A stretch of DNA of 13,813 nucleotides from Nitrososphaerales archaeon TH1920 (GTDB lineage Archaea > Thermoproteota > Nitrososphaeria > Nitrososphaerales > Nitrososphaeraceae): positions 1 through 13,813 of the forward strand of contig JAATVM010000098.1 in assembly GCA_014523495.1 (NCBI GenBank), in the 5' to 3' direction. Positions 7,071 to 13,813 of the stretch are shown here, piece by piece (the stretch's first letter is position 1; the number at the start of each line of letters is the position of its first letter). The notes beneath the pieces were generated by a model. The model saw nothing but the letters and a program-made list of their open reading frames with translations, searched no databases and was not told the DNA's origin. The position numbers and the translations under genes are program-made.

Positions 7071-7076
7071 ATATAT
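7071..7076 (+). promoter_or_regulatory. TATA-like box for the pentapeptide-repeat gene
   Basis: ATATAT is centred about 26 bases before the ATG at 7099, which fits a leaderless transcript. Confidence 0.5.
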
Positions 7077-7098
7077 CAAAAAAAACAACGTCATAAAA

Positions 7099-7563
7099 AT
7101 GACTGAAAAATCAATTTGGTTGGACTTCTTGCAAGACTCGAAAATCAAGCAATTTAACGAATGGAGAATGGCCAACATTTCTGTGAAAATTGATCTCAGT
7201 GGAATGGATTTTTCAGGGAAAGATCTTTCAAATGTGTACCTAAACGGTATTAAATGTGTTGGAGCAAATTTTTCAGGATGTAATTTATACAAGGCAAATT
7301 TTGCCCAATCTGAAATCACAGATTCAAAAATTGAGAATGCGAACTTAACAGATGCCATATTTATTTACGGAAATCTAAAAAATAGTAAATTAATGAATTC
7401 TAATTTAACTAGAACAAATTTTATGTGGTCAGATTTGCGAAATTGTGATTTTAGTGGATGTAAATTTAATAAAACGGTATTTGTTGAGGCCAAATTACAA
7501 AATGCGAAATTAGATCGATCAGACAATGAATCTATTTATCTTAAATTTGCAAAGCTGGAATGA
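7099..7563 (+). CDS. Pentapeptide-repeat protein
   Basis: A 154-residue protein whose residues about 33-145 are A(D/N)LxX-type repeats (DLSGMDFSGKDLSNVYL, ANFSGCNLYKANF, NANLTDAIF, NSNLTRTNF, CDFSGCKF, AKLQNAKL), which fold into a right-handed quadrilateral beta-helix. Before the repeats is an FNEWR motif (residues about 19-23), similar to the WNxWR segment that often precedes such repeats. Some members mimic DNA and protect gyrase, but most have no known role; nothing here singles out a gyrase-type function. There is no signal peptide, so it should be cytoplasmic. The radical SAM gene follows on the same strand after 91 bases, so co-transcription is possible but unproven. The fold call is firm; function is unknown. 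Confidence 0.9.
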   Translation: MTEKSIWLDFLQDSKIKQFNEWRMANISVKIDLSGMDFSGKDLSNVYLNGIKCVGANFSGCNLYKANFAQSEITDSKIENANLTDAIFIYGNLKNSKLMNSNLTRTNFMWSDLRNCDFSGCKFNKTVFVEAKLQNAKLDRSDNESIYLKFAKLE

Positions 7564-7599
7564 AAAGTCTATCTCAAATCTAACCTCGAAAGATAACAC

Positions 7600-7641
7600 A
7601 TGATACGAATGGACTCCAATAGATTAATACGAATGAAATAG
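7600..7641 (+). other. 13-codon ORF just upstream of the radical SAM gene
   Basis: ATG 7600 to TAG 7639-7641 encodes MIRMDSNRLIRMK, containing the repeat IRM...IRM made by a 9-base direct repeat ATACGAATG at 7603-7611 and 7628-7636. It ends 13 bases before the TTG start of the radical SAM gene. It could be a leader peptide or, very speculatively, a substrate peptide; chance is the default explanation. Confidence 0.15.
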
Positions 7642-7654
7642 CTAGATAAATTGG

Positions 7655-8725
7655 TTGGAAGTAGATAAGATAAGAACCATAAAGTTACTAAGTAAATGGT
7701 CATTAAATAGAGTCATAGGTAAGCGACGCCCATTAGTTGCTGTTTTTAGTTTGACCCATTATTGTAATTTTTATTGTCCCATGTGTCCTTTTGGTGATTC
7801 CAATAAGGATGGACAATTAAAACTTGTAAAAGAAAAAGATTTGACCACAGAACAATGGAAAAGAATTTTCGATAAAGTCTCGAAATATTGCGTCTGGTCA
7901 ATTGTTGAAGGTGGCGAACCAACAAGTCGACCCGATTTTATAGACCTTGTTAGTTACCTTGATAGTATTAATATGCCAACTTCATTAATTACAAACTGTT
8001 CACTTTTACACACTGTAGACCTCGAAAAATTAAGACAATATATTCAATTTATTACTTGTAGTATTGATTCAGTTTATGAAGAATCCTATTGTAAAGTACG
8101 TGGTGTATCAAGCAAGACCTTCCACAAGGTTATGGAAAACATTGGACTTCTTAATCAAAGTAACATTTCTCATTATTTTAATAGTGTAATTACAAAATTT
8201 AACACAGATGAATTTATCGATCAAAGTTATTTTGACAAAGCTAAAGAACTTGGTTCAAACGCAGTTTCCTTAACTTTTGTGGAAGATAGATCTGATGTAC
8301 CGTACTCGTTATTGCCAGATAGAAAAATAATGGTAAAAGTTTGTGAAAGCATTTTGGATTACGGAAAAAAAAATTCTTCCCCTCAGATAATGATCCCGCC
8401 AGAATATTTTGAACAAATTATCAAATATGGGCGGACTATTTTTAATGAGTGTGGGGTATGGAAGAGCACTTTTGTTAACGCGGACGGTACCGTGATGGTA
8501 CCCTGCTGGAAATTTAATAATTCAGAGAACACATATAATTTGCTTGAACAAACTATCGATGAAATATGGAGCGCACCTCAATGGGATATAGCGAGAACAT
8601 GCCATGACTGTCAAGTGCTTGGATGTATATGGTACTCTTCCCAACCTATTACTACGTTTGCCAAAAATTATATGAATGGTTTATCAAGGATAATTGATCA
8701 GCATAAGCCAGAGTTACTCCACTAA
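7655..8725 (+). CDS. Radical SAM protein with SPASM-like C-terminus
   Basis: A 356-residue iron-sulfur enzyme. C37-x3-C41-x2-C44 (YCNFYCPMC) binds the radical SAM 4Fe-4S cluster, and EGGEPTSRPDF is the GGE SAM-binding motif. The C-terminal part holds five more cysteines: C266, C284 in NADGTVMVPCW, then C316, C319 and C324. That resembles the auxiliary-cluster SPASM/Twitch region found in enzymes that modify peptides, proteins or cofactors. C284 is one residue further from the Gly than in the usual SPASM pattern. The substrate cannot be told; no recognisable precursor-peptide gene is nearby apart from a doubtful 13-codon ORF. The start is TTG 7655. No in-frame ATG lies upstream before the stop at 7643-7645, and the next start would cut into the conserved N-terminal region. 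The gene is convergent with the helicase. Confidence 0.9.
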   Translation: MEVDKIRTIKLLSKWSLNRVIGKRRPLVAVFSLTHYCNFYCPMCPFGDSNKDGQLKLVKEKDLTTEQWKRIFDKVSKYCVWSIVEGGEPTSRPDFIDLVSYLDSINMPTSLITNCSLLHTVDLEKLRQYIQFITCSIDSVYEESYCKVRGVSSKTFHKVMENIGLLNQSNISHYFNSVITKFNTDEFIDQSYFDKAKELGSNAVSLTFVEDRSDVPYSLLPDRKIMVKVCESILDYGKKNSSPQIMIPPEYFEQIIKYGRTIFNECGVWKSTFVNADGTVMVPCWKFNNSENTYNLLEQTIDEIWSAPQWDIARTCHDCQVLGCIWYSSQPITTFAKNYMNGLSRIIDQHKPELLH

Positions 8726-8785
8726 CTCACCAGTTTGAATTTTCCTAGAGTAAAGATAACTAGCGTCTAAACACACTACATTGAT

Positions 8786-10981
8786 CTATATGATTTGTTT
8801 TACGCGGATATTCAGAATATCATTATCGTGATACAATTCTCCTATGGCTTGGAATTCTCGTCCTTTTCTTATCAACTCTCTTGGTCCACTATAATCATAG
8901 TGGTGCAAGCTAGCATGCCATTTACTATTCACCAATACAAGTGCCGTACCCATCAGCACTTTTTCGATTTCAATATTATACATTTCTCCGTGAATTTTTT
9001 CTATATTATCACAGAGAATTGCCTTCCTGCCATTTATTTTTACTTTGTTCAATTTTTCAAGCATTTTTAATGCTTCGCCTATTACTGTATCATCTATTTC
9101 AAGTATGCTGTGAATCAATTCAACGTCTAATCCATTGTTTCCATGAATAGATACAATAGAATATATCTTCCTGGCAATCTGCTCTACTTGTCTTTTAAAT
9201 TGTACTATAGTATGATCTTTTTTAGAATATGAGATTTTATTAGGAAAAATTTTGTTTTTATTAGGTGACGGTGACTTTATTTTTATTCTTTCCTCATATT
9301 TGTTTAGATATGAATCGAGAGAATCAATCTCAGATTTGGTCATAGGATTCGGTCTTAGGGTCAATCTATGAACTGGTTTGAGGTTGAGAGTGGTATTAAT
9401 GGATGATAGAACCGATTTCATTTTTTGGATTTTTTTTCTACTTACATCGAAATAGTGTTCATCAATTGTTTCCTTTGCTGCAAGAATTATTACCGAACCG
9501 ATATTTTTTCGTCCAGTCCTTCCTCTTCGTTGTATATGCCTAATTTCACTTGGTATTGGTTCATAAAATACAACCAAATCAACTTCCGGAATATCGAGTC
9601 CTTCTTCTGCAATAGAAGTTGCCACTAAAACATTAAAGTCTCCTTCCCTGAAATATTCCAATACAGAATTTTGTTCTTCCTGTTTCATTCCAGGATCACC
9701 CTGTCTTTTTGATTGACCTACAAACCTTGATGCCTTGATCTTGTTTTTAATTAACAACTCAACTATGTGTTGTGCAGTGTCCCGATATTGGGTAAAAACA
9801 AGAACTCTTGATTCTTTTCCTAATGAAACATTTTCTGTCAAATTTCTATTTTCCTTCAAATTAAATTTTTGAGAATCAAATGCTTCTTTTAGGATTTTAA
9901 TAAGGTATTCAATTTTTGGATGTTCTGTTTTTAAATTTTCAATAAATCCCTTTACTTCTTTTATTCTATGATCGTTTAGTAACATTTTGTGGCTCTTGCT
10001 TTCTTCTACTTGCATTCTATCCAAAAAAGTCTTGAGAGAATAAAATCCTTGACTTTCCATTAACTCAACGCAATACATGAGCGATAAAGCAACAGATTGT
10101 TGCACTAATCCAAAGTATAATGGACGCCGTTCTTCTTCTATTCTAATACTCAAGTTATGTCTGAGCTGCTCGCCTAGGGCGATTAGATCTCTCTTGAAAA
10201 TCCATCTTGAGTTTTTTTTTATCATGTTGTTACTGTTTAGCCAATTGAGTTTTTCTTCTAACATCGTCTTCAAAATCGATTTAATGTATTGATACTCTGA
10301 AGGAAGATCGAACCATTTCCATTTTACGTCAATGGGATTAATGTATCGTTTAACATCAGAATCTTCCTCCATCTTGTATTCTAAATGTTCGATAAATAAA
10401 TTGCTGCAAATCTCTTGAATCTTATTTTTTTCTGACCCAGGGCTAGCAGTTAATCCGAGGATTAGTGGATAGGAACAATGTTGTACGTATTGTTTTGCTA
10501 TGAACGTATATGCATAATCTTTCACGGCGCGATGTGCTTCATCAAAAACTATCAAAAAAAAATCTTTGAATGAAAGTCTCTCCTCTTTAATGTCATTTTT
10601 TACTACTTCTGGCGTGGCAAAAACAAGTCTGATCTCTTTTTTATTCCATACAATTGTTCTTGCGTACGGAAGTATTTTTCCTGTAACTATTGCAGTTTGA
10701 TCCTCAAATAATTTCATGCATGATACAAAAGAATTCCTGTGCTGGTTTACAAGTGGTCTTGTCGGCGCTAGGATTAGGACTCTCTTATCTCTGTTGTTAT
10801 AAAGAGAATTACTACAGACAAGTAATGAGATGATTGTTTTGCCCAATGCGGTAGGAAGGATCACCAAAGTATTCTTGTTCAAAGCAGATTCAATAATATT
10901 TTTCTGATATTCTCTAAAATGTAGTATATTTTTCCTAAGAAGAGGGTGAGTAAAGTAAGTGGATTGTTTCTTTAAAGACAT
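8786..10981 (-). CDS. Hef/FANCM-type superfamily 2 helicase, no nuclease domain
   Basis: A 731-residue DNA helicase related to archaeal Hef and eukaryotic FANCM, which remodel stalled forks and branched DNA. Core motifs in order: REYQ (23-26), Walker A PTALGKT (43-49), APTRPL (72-77), DEAH (147-150), LTAS (177-180), ATSIAEEGLDIPEVD (454-468) and QRRGRTGR (484-491). Between the two RecA-like lobes, about 215-390, is an insert rich in helices, as in Hef. Euryarchaeal Hef ends in an XPF-type nuclease (ERKxxxD) plus helix-hairpin-helix; neither is seen here. Instead residues about 595-660 look like a winged helix, followed by a compact beta-rich end (about 675-731, with VNSKWHASLH and IGELYHDN). 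The ATG at 10981 begins just before the helicase core. It is transcribed alone, convergent with the radical SAM gene. Confidence 0.92.
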   Translation of the reverse strand: MSLKKQSTYFTHPLLRKNILHFREYQKNIIESALNKNTLVILPTALGKTIISLLVCSNSLYNNRDKRVLILAPTRPLVNQHRNSFVSCMKLFEDQTAIVTGKILPYARTIVWNKKEIRLVFATPEVVKNDIKEERLSFKDFFLIVFDEAHRAVKDYAYTFIAKQYVQHCSYPLILGLTASPGSEKNKIQEICSNLFIEHLEYKMEEDSDVKRYINPIDVKWKWFDLPSEYQYIKSILKTMLEEKLNWLNSNNMIKKNSRWIFKRDLIALGEQLRHNLSIRIEEERRPLYFGLVQQSVALSLMYCVELMESQGFYSLKTFLDRMQVEESKSHKMLLNDHRIKEVKGFIENLKTEHPKIEYLIKILKEAFDSQKFNLKENRNLTENVSLGKESRVLVFTQYRDTAQHIVELLIKNKIKASRFVGQSKRQGDPGMKQEEQNSVLEYFREGDFNVLVATSIAEEGLDIPEVDLVVFYEPIPSEIRHIQRRGRTGRKNIGSVIILAAKETIDEHYFDVSRKKIQKMKSVLSSINTTLNLKPVHRLTLRPNPMTKSEIDSLDSYLNKYEERIKIKSPSPNKNKIFPNKISYSKKDHTIVQFKRQVEQIARKIYSIVSIHGNNGLDVELIHSILEIDDTVIGEALKMLEKLNKVKINGRKAILCDNIEKIHGEMYNIEIEKVLMGTALVLVNSKWHASLHHYDYSGPRELIRKGREFQAIGELYHDNDILNIRVKQII

Positions 10982-11085
10982 GAATCTACAATTTGATTAA
11001 TTGAAAATAGCAATGATCTAAAATGATAGGCGAAACAAATTGAAGTTTTTTTAATCACATTTATTTAATCTTCATTTCATGTTTA

Positions 11086-11412
11086 TTAGATCTCATATAC
11101 ATCAGATTCATTAGATAATGGTTTTGATTTTTTTTCAGGATTTACTTCATCTATACTTGTGGCTAGTTGAACAATTTTGACATTAGTAAGAATGCTGCTT
11201 ATTTGATCCAATTCAGAACGAGATTTAATTACTATTCCACGTTTTTTGGTTGCGATCCCTGATGTGTCGACGGGATTAATTTCTATAGCTATATAGGCAG
11301 GTCTACTTTTGTATTCGGGCAATTTAATCAAAAATACTCCTGGTATACTAGTTGCTTTCCTCTCCCAATCTTTACCATCTGTTAAAAATTGAGATAACCT
11401 TTCATCTACCAT
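11086..11412 (-). CDS. Unrecognised 108-residue protein
   Basis: A short soluble protein that I cannot assign. It reads as a small alpha/beta domain: a helical start (ERLSQFLTDGKDWERKATS), strands (GVFLIKLPE, AYIAIEINPVD), a basic strand KKRGIVIKS, then a helix and strand (ELDQISSILTNVKIVQLA), and an acidic, Ser/Asn-rich tail. No signal peptide or metal motif is visible. The start ATG 11412-11410 has a good TATA-like box about 27 bases upstream, which supports a real gene. It lies 104 bases upstream of the helicase on the same strand, so weak co-transcription is possible. Confidence 0.75.
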   Translation of the reverse strand: MVDERLSQFLTDGKDWERKATSIPGVFLIKLPEYKSRPAYIAIEINPVDTSGIATKKRGIVIKSRSELDQISSILTNVKIVQLATSIDEVNPEKKSKPLSNESDVYEI

Positions 11413-11434
11413 GCATTATTAATCAATTTGGATA

Positions 11435-11443
11435 TTTTTAAAA
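11435..11443 (-). promoter_or_regulatory. TATA-like box for the gene at 11412
   Basis: The minus strand reads TTTTAAAAA, centred about 27 bases upstream of the ATG at 11412, which fits a leaderless transcript. Confidence 0.5.
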
Positions 11444-11610
11444 CCTACTATGGATATAAGTACTCTACAGAAATCAGTGTGAGAGGAATTTCCCTAATGA
11501 TAGTCAGACTGTAGAATTTCCCCATATCGAAGAGCTTTGTTTCTACTCCTTCTTGGATTGTCTAATGATGATGAAATTCTTGTATGGTACATGCTCCATG
11601 ATTAATTACA
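11444..11610. other. Gene-poor stretch
   Basis: Part of a 444-base gap between the proteins at 11086-11412 and 11857-12195. I see no tRNA fold, no convincing ORF and no strong hairpin. It contains a 9-base direct repeat GAATTTCCC (11486-11494 and 11514-11522) and an 18-codon minus-strand ORF (11599-11543) with no other support. Confidence 0.4.
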
Positions 11611-11805
11611 ATGGCGAGACTTTTTTGTACTCAAAATTCAAAATTCATGGGAATAGTATTACTAGGTAATTATTTATTAGATCTACTTAAAAAAGAATTC
11701 CTTTTTGATAGTAGGTATTTTATGTTACTGTCAACTATGATTAAATTAATCGGACAAAACAAGATGTCATTACAGGATGTATCCATCTACAGGAAGGACA
11801 AATGA
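11611..11805 (+). CDS. Doubtful 64-residue ORF
   Basis: ATG 11611 to TGA encodes 64 residues, mostly hydrophobic and helical (FMGIVLLGNYLLDLLKKEF, YFMLLSTMIKLIG), ending in a charged tail. I recognise no family. An in-frame stop at 11599-11601 rules out a longer version. There is no clear TATA-like box 25-30 bases upstream and no Shine-Dalgarno. It could be a small amphipathic protein, the remnant of a decayed gene, or chance in A+T-rich DNA. Confidence 0.3.
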   Translation: MARLFCTQNSKFMGIVLLGNYLLDLLKKEFLFDSRYFMLLSTMIKLIGQNKMSLQDVSIYRKDK

Positions 11806-11856
11806 AAAGATAATTAACATCAATTAATTGTGGTACGGTAATCTATTACGACTTTT

Positions 11857-12195
11857 TTACATTGGAAATTCAATAGACGTGCTATCCAATTCTAATATTG
11901 GGATATAAATTGAATGTGTATCATTTCCTATCTTTTCAACAAAATTATGCTCGCCCGTTAATTGCCTTAATTCTATGAATTTTTTATTTGGTTTTTCTTT
12001 TTCGACGATATAATGAACTAATGCTCCTCCCAATGCCCCCGTTTCGATAAAAAGAATTTCCTTTTCTTTATACTTTAAGTGATAAAGCATAGGAGTTAGT
12101 CCTAGGGCAGACTGAGAAGAAAATAATATCACTTTTAGCATATCGCTCAAGTTTTTGTATTTCAGAAATGTTATTGGTGACTCATCCTTTTTCAT
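11857..12195 (-). CDS. Unrecognised 112-residue protein
   Basis: A soluble 112-residue protein of no family I know. It has an amphipathic N-terminal helix region (ITFLKYKNLSDMLKVILFSS), a Gly/Ala-rich centre (FIETGALGGALVHYIVE), and a C-terminal set of strands (HSIYIPILELDSTSIEF). There is no transmembrane helix, Cys pair or metal motif. The start ATG 12195-12193 begins a Lys/Asp-rich segment; I see no strong TATA-like box at the leaderless distance. It is isolated, divergent from the htrA-like gene. Confidence 0.65.
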   Translation of the reverse strand: MKKDESPITFLKYKNLSDMLKVILFSSQSALGLTPMLYHLKYKEKEILFIETGALGGALVHYIVEKEKPNKKFIELRQLTGEHNFVEKIGNDTHSIYIPILELDSTSIEFPM

Positions 12196-12306
12196 ATCAA
12201 TGATAGAAATAGATACTTGAATTTCATTGTATCGTTTTAGATTGAACCAAACCGTAAATAATTCCCGCTATGTTATAATGATTAAGAATAGCATTGTATG
12301 TGTATC

Positions 12307-12315
12307 TAATATATT
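12307..12315 (+). promoter_or_regulatory. TATA-like box upstream of the 23-codon ORF
   Basis: TAATATATT is centred about 24 bases before the ATG at 12335 and about 160 bases before htrA, so it fits the short ORF better than htrA. Confidence 0.4.
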
Positions 12316-12334
12316 CGATGAATAACGACTAGAT

Positions 12335-12406
12335 ATGAGCTCAATAATATCAAACCACTTGATTGCTGCGGAAAAAGCGTTAGCGTGTAGAATTTGCGAA
12401 GGATGA
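12335..12406 (+). CDS. Candidate 23-residue CxxC microprotein
   Basis: ATG 12335 to TGA 12404-12406 encodes 23 residues: MSSIISNH, then a helix-like LIAAEKALA, ending in CRICEG with a CxxC pair that could bind metal or form a disulfide. The coding part (about 12361-12405) is visibly richer in G+C than the flanks, which is unusual in this window, and a TATA-like box sits at the leaderless distance. It lies in the 278-base gap between the genes at 12195 and 12474. It could equally be part of an untranslated RNA. No Shine-Dalgarno is seen. Confidence 0.35.
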   Translation: MSSIISNHLIAAEKALACRICEG

Positions 12407-12435
12407 GATTAATTGATTAGGATAAACCATAGTTC

Positions 12436-12442
12436 AAATATA
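12436..12442 (+). promoter_or_regulatory. TATA-like box for the HtrA-like protease
   Basis: AAATATA is centred about 35 bases before the ATG at 12474, which would give a leader of several bases. AAGGA at 12468-12472 is too close to the ATG to be a useful ribosome-binding site. Confidence 0.4.
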
Positions 12443-12473
12443 GGGTAGTTCATAGTGACATAATATTAAGGAA

Positions 12474-13751
12474 ATGAGCGAAAAGAAACTATTATTGGAA
12501 ATCTCATTTTTGGTATTTCTTGCAATCATCTGTTATGGAACTTTTAGTTTTGGTATCAATGTTGCATCAGCACAAATACCAATAATTAAAAACTCTACTG
12601 GCCAAGATTCTCTTTCTCTTCCGGACCTTTTTTCAAAAGTTCAGAAATCGGTAGTACAGGTAACTGAAAAAGATAATTCTAATGAATTAGGATCGCGATT
12701 AGGCTCAGGGTTTGTATACGATAAGGCTGGTCATGTAATCACAAATTATCATGTCGCAGGACCTGGCTCCAACAGTGAATTGCAAGTTAGTTTCCTAGAC
12801 GGTAGTGTTTATTCAGCAGATCTGGTTGGTTTTGATCAATTTGATGATTTGGCCGTCATAAAGGTAAAAAATATTCCTCCTGATAAATTGGCACCACTAT
12901 CTTTAGCCAATTCCTCTTCATTAAGAATAGGTGATACAGTTGTTGCAATTGGAAATCCATTTGGACTTTCAGGTTCAATGACTGTAGGAATAGTGAGTGG
13001 TTTGGGTAGACTCTTGCCGTCAAATGGGAATGAAGAAAATCCTGGAATAGCGTCATCATTTTCTATTCCAAATATCATACAAACGGACGCAGCTATTAAT
13101 CCTGGAAATTCAGGGGGACCACTCATCAATACTCTAGGTAAAGTAATTGGAGTCAATACTGCCATATTTTCTAATACCGGTGTCTATTCTGGAGTTGGTT
13201 TTGCCATCCCTTCTAACACCATTAGTAAAGTTGTAACCTCGCTTCTCCAAACTGGCTCTTACCATCATCCACATATTGGAATACTTGGTCTTAGTCTCAG
13301 TCCAGATTTATCCAAACAGATTGGATTGACTCAGACTAAAGGTTTTCTATTAACTAGTATCACGAAAGGAAGTCCAGCTGAGAAATATGATTTACAAGGA
13401 GGATCAACTACAATTACGTATAACGGAAGGGATGTTGATGTAGGTGGAGATATTATATTAAAAATTGATAACAGAGAGGTAGTGAAGGATGACGACATCT
13501 TGGCATATATTGAAAGCGAGAAACAGGTTGGAGATAAAGTACATCTGACTATTCTCAGAGATAACTCAATTAAGGAATTAGACCTAATATTGGGAGAAAA
13601 GCCCAGTCAGGATAAGATAGACTCATCATTAAATGATTTTTCTGACAGACTTCCACCCCAAGATGGTGATAAAAATAATCCGAAAGATCAATATGATTTA
13701 TGTGTAAGTATCGCAGGAAAAAGTTTTTGTGACTTTCTATTTAAGAAATAG
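12474..13751 (+). CDS. HtrA/DegP-type serine protease with PDZ domain
   Basis: A 425-residue exported protease/chaperone that degrades or holds misfolded proteins outside the membrane. The N-terminus is a signal sequence or anchor: KK, a hydrophobic stretch (about 6-30), then ASA before Q34, a plausible signal-peptidase site. The trypsin-like domain (about 50-262) has the full triad: H93 (TNYHV), D125 (DDLAVIKV) and S213 (GNSGGPL). One PDZ domain follows (about 265-375), with the carboxylate-binding-like loop near GILGLSLSP and the segment GGDIILKIDNREV. The C-terminal tail after 375 is polar and ends with two cysteines (C410, C419) that could form a disulfide outside the cell. The length fits single-PDZ HtrA proteins. 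It stands alone on its strand; stress control is usual for the family, but nothing in the sequence shows it. Confidence 0.93.
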   Translation: MSEKKLLLEISFLVFLAIICYGTFSFGINVASAQIPIIKNSTGQDSLSLPDLFSKVQKSVVQVTEKDNSNELGSRLGSGFVYDKAGHVITNYHVAGPGSNSELQVSFLDGSVYSADLVGFDQFDDLAVIKVKNIPPDKLAPLSLANSSSLRIGDTVVAIGNPFGLSGSMTVGIVSGLGRLLPSNGNEENPGIASSFSIPNIIQTDAAINPGNSGGPLINTLGKVIGVNTAIFSNTGVYSGVGFAIPSNTISKVVTSLLQTGSYHHPHIGILGLSLSPDLSKQIGLTQTKGFLLTSITKGSPAEKYDLQGGSTTITYNGRDVDVGGDIILKIDNREVVKDDDILAYIESEKQVGDKVHLTILRDNSIKELDLILGEKPSQDKIDSSLNDFSDRLPPQDGDKNNPKDQYDLCVSIAGKSFCDFLFKK

Positions 13752-13813
13752 TGTTACTAAAAAAAATTAATTAGCAAATATATGATTACATCTTTTCAAT
13801 TTTCCAACATTAA

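Noticed and set aside
11486..11522. Direct repeat GAATTTCCC as an insertion-site duplication
   Set aside because: The copies are only 28 bases apart with no transposase or inverted repeats between them.
11543..11599. Minus-strand 18-codon ORF MEHVPYKNFIIIRQSKKE
   Set aside because: No TATA-like box at the right distance, no Shine-Dalgarno and no unusual composition; it is likely chance.
11564..11600. C/D-box guide RNA starting at ATGATGA
   Set aside because: No CTGA D box follows within about 60 bases, and no paired C'/D' boxes are visible.
12836..13165. Minus-strand ORFs opposite the HtrA protease domain
   Set aside because: They overlap a protein with a full catalytic triad; the Pro-rich translation is typical of an antisense shadow.

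Overview
The window is strongly A+T-rich archaeal DNA and most resembles an ammonia-oxidising Nitrososphaeria (thaumarchaeal) chromosome, possibly a Nitrosocosmicus/Nitrososphaera relative. The evidence is an STT3/AglB oligosaccharyltransferase, deoxyhypusine synthase, a Hef-type helicase, a COG1412-like PIN protein, and many TATA-like boxes about 25-31 nt upstream of start codons, as expected for leaderless archaeal transcripts. The lineage is inferred from gene content; no rRNA or tRNA gene is visible. I see no mobile element, CRISPR array or prophage; the stretch looks like ordinary chromosome with short, mostly monocistronic units.

Layout. 49-489 (-): SRPBCC lipid/ligand-binding-fold protein. 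714-1109 (+) and 1141-1794 (+): PIN-domain nuclease and UPF0173 metallo-beta-lactamase hydrolase. 1858-1914 (+): 18-codon lysine-rich microprotein candidate. 2075-4828 (+): the most striking gene, a complete STT3/AglB fused in frame to a C-terminal cyclophilin. 4860-5816 (-): deoxyhypusine synthase, convergent with aglB. 5995-6456 (+): unrecognised protein. 6501-6923 (-): stand-alone response-regulator receiver domain. 7099-7563 (+): pentapeptide-repeat protein. 7655-8725 (+): radical SAM protein with a SPASM-like cysteine tail. 8786-10981 (-): Hef-like helicase without nuclease domain. 11086-11412 (-) and 11857-12195 (-): small unrecognised proteins flanking a gene-poor stretch. 12474-13751 (+): secreted or membrane-anchored HtrA-type serine protease with a PDZ domain.

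How they may work together. Two genes act outside the membrane. AglB-cyclophilin would couple N-glycosylation to prolyl isomerisation of emerging exported proteins, and HtrA would do quality control in the same compartment. They lie about 8 kb apart, so the link is functional inference and not an operon. The rest is housekeeping (hypusination of aIF5A, DNA repair, probable RNA processing) plus lineage-type hypothetical proteins. The best candidate for something under-described is the AglB-cyclophilin fusion, with three evenly spaced sequons in its linker. Next come three very short ORFs with suitably placed TATA-like boxes.
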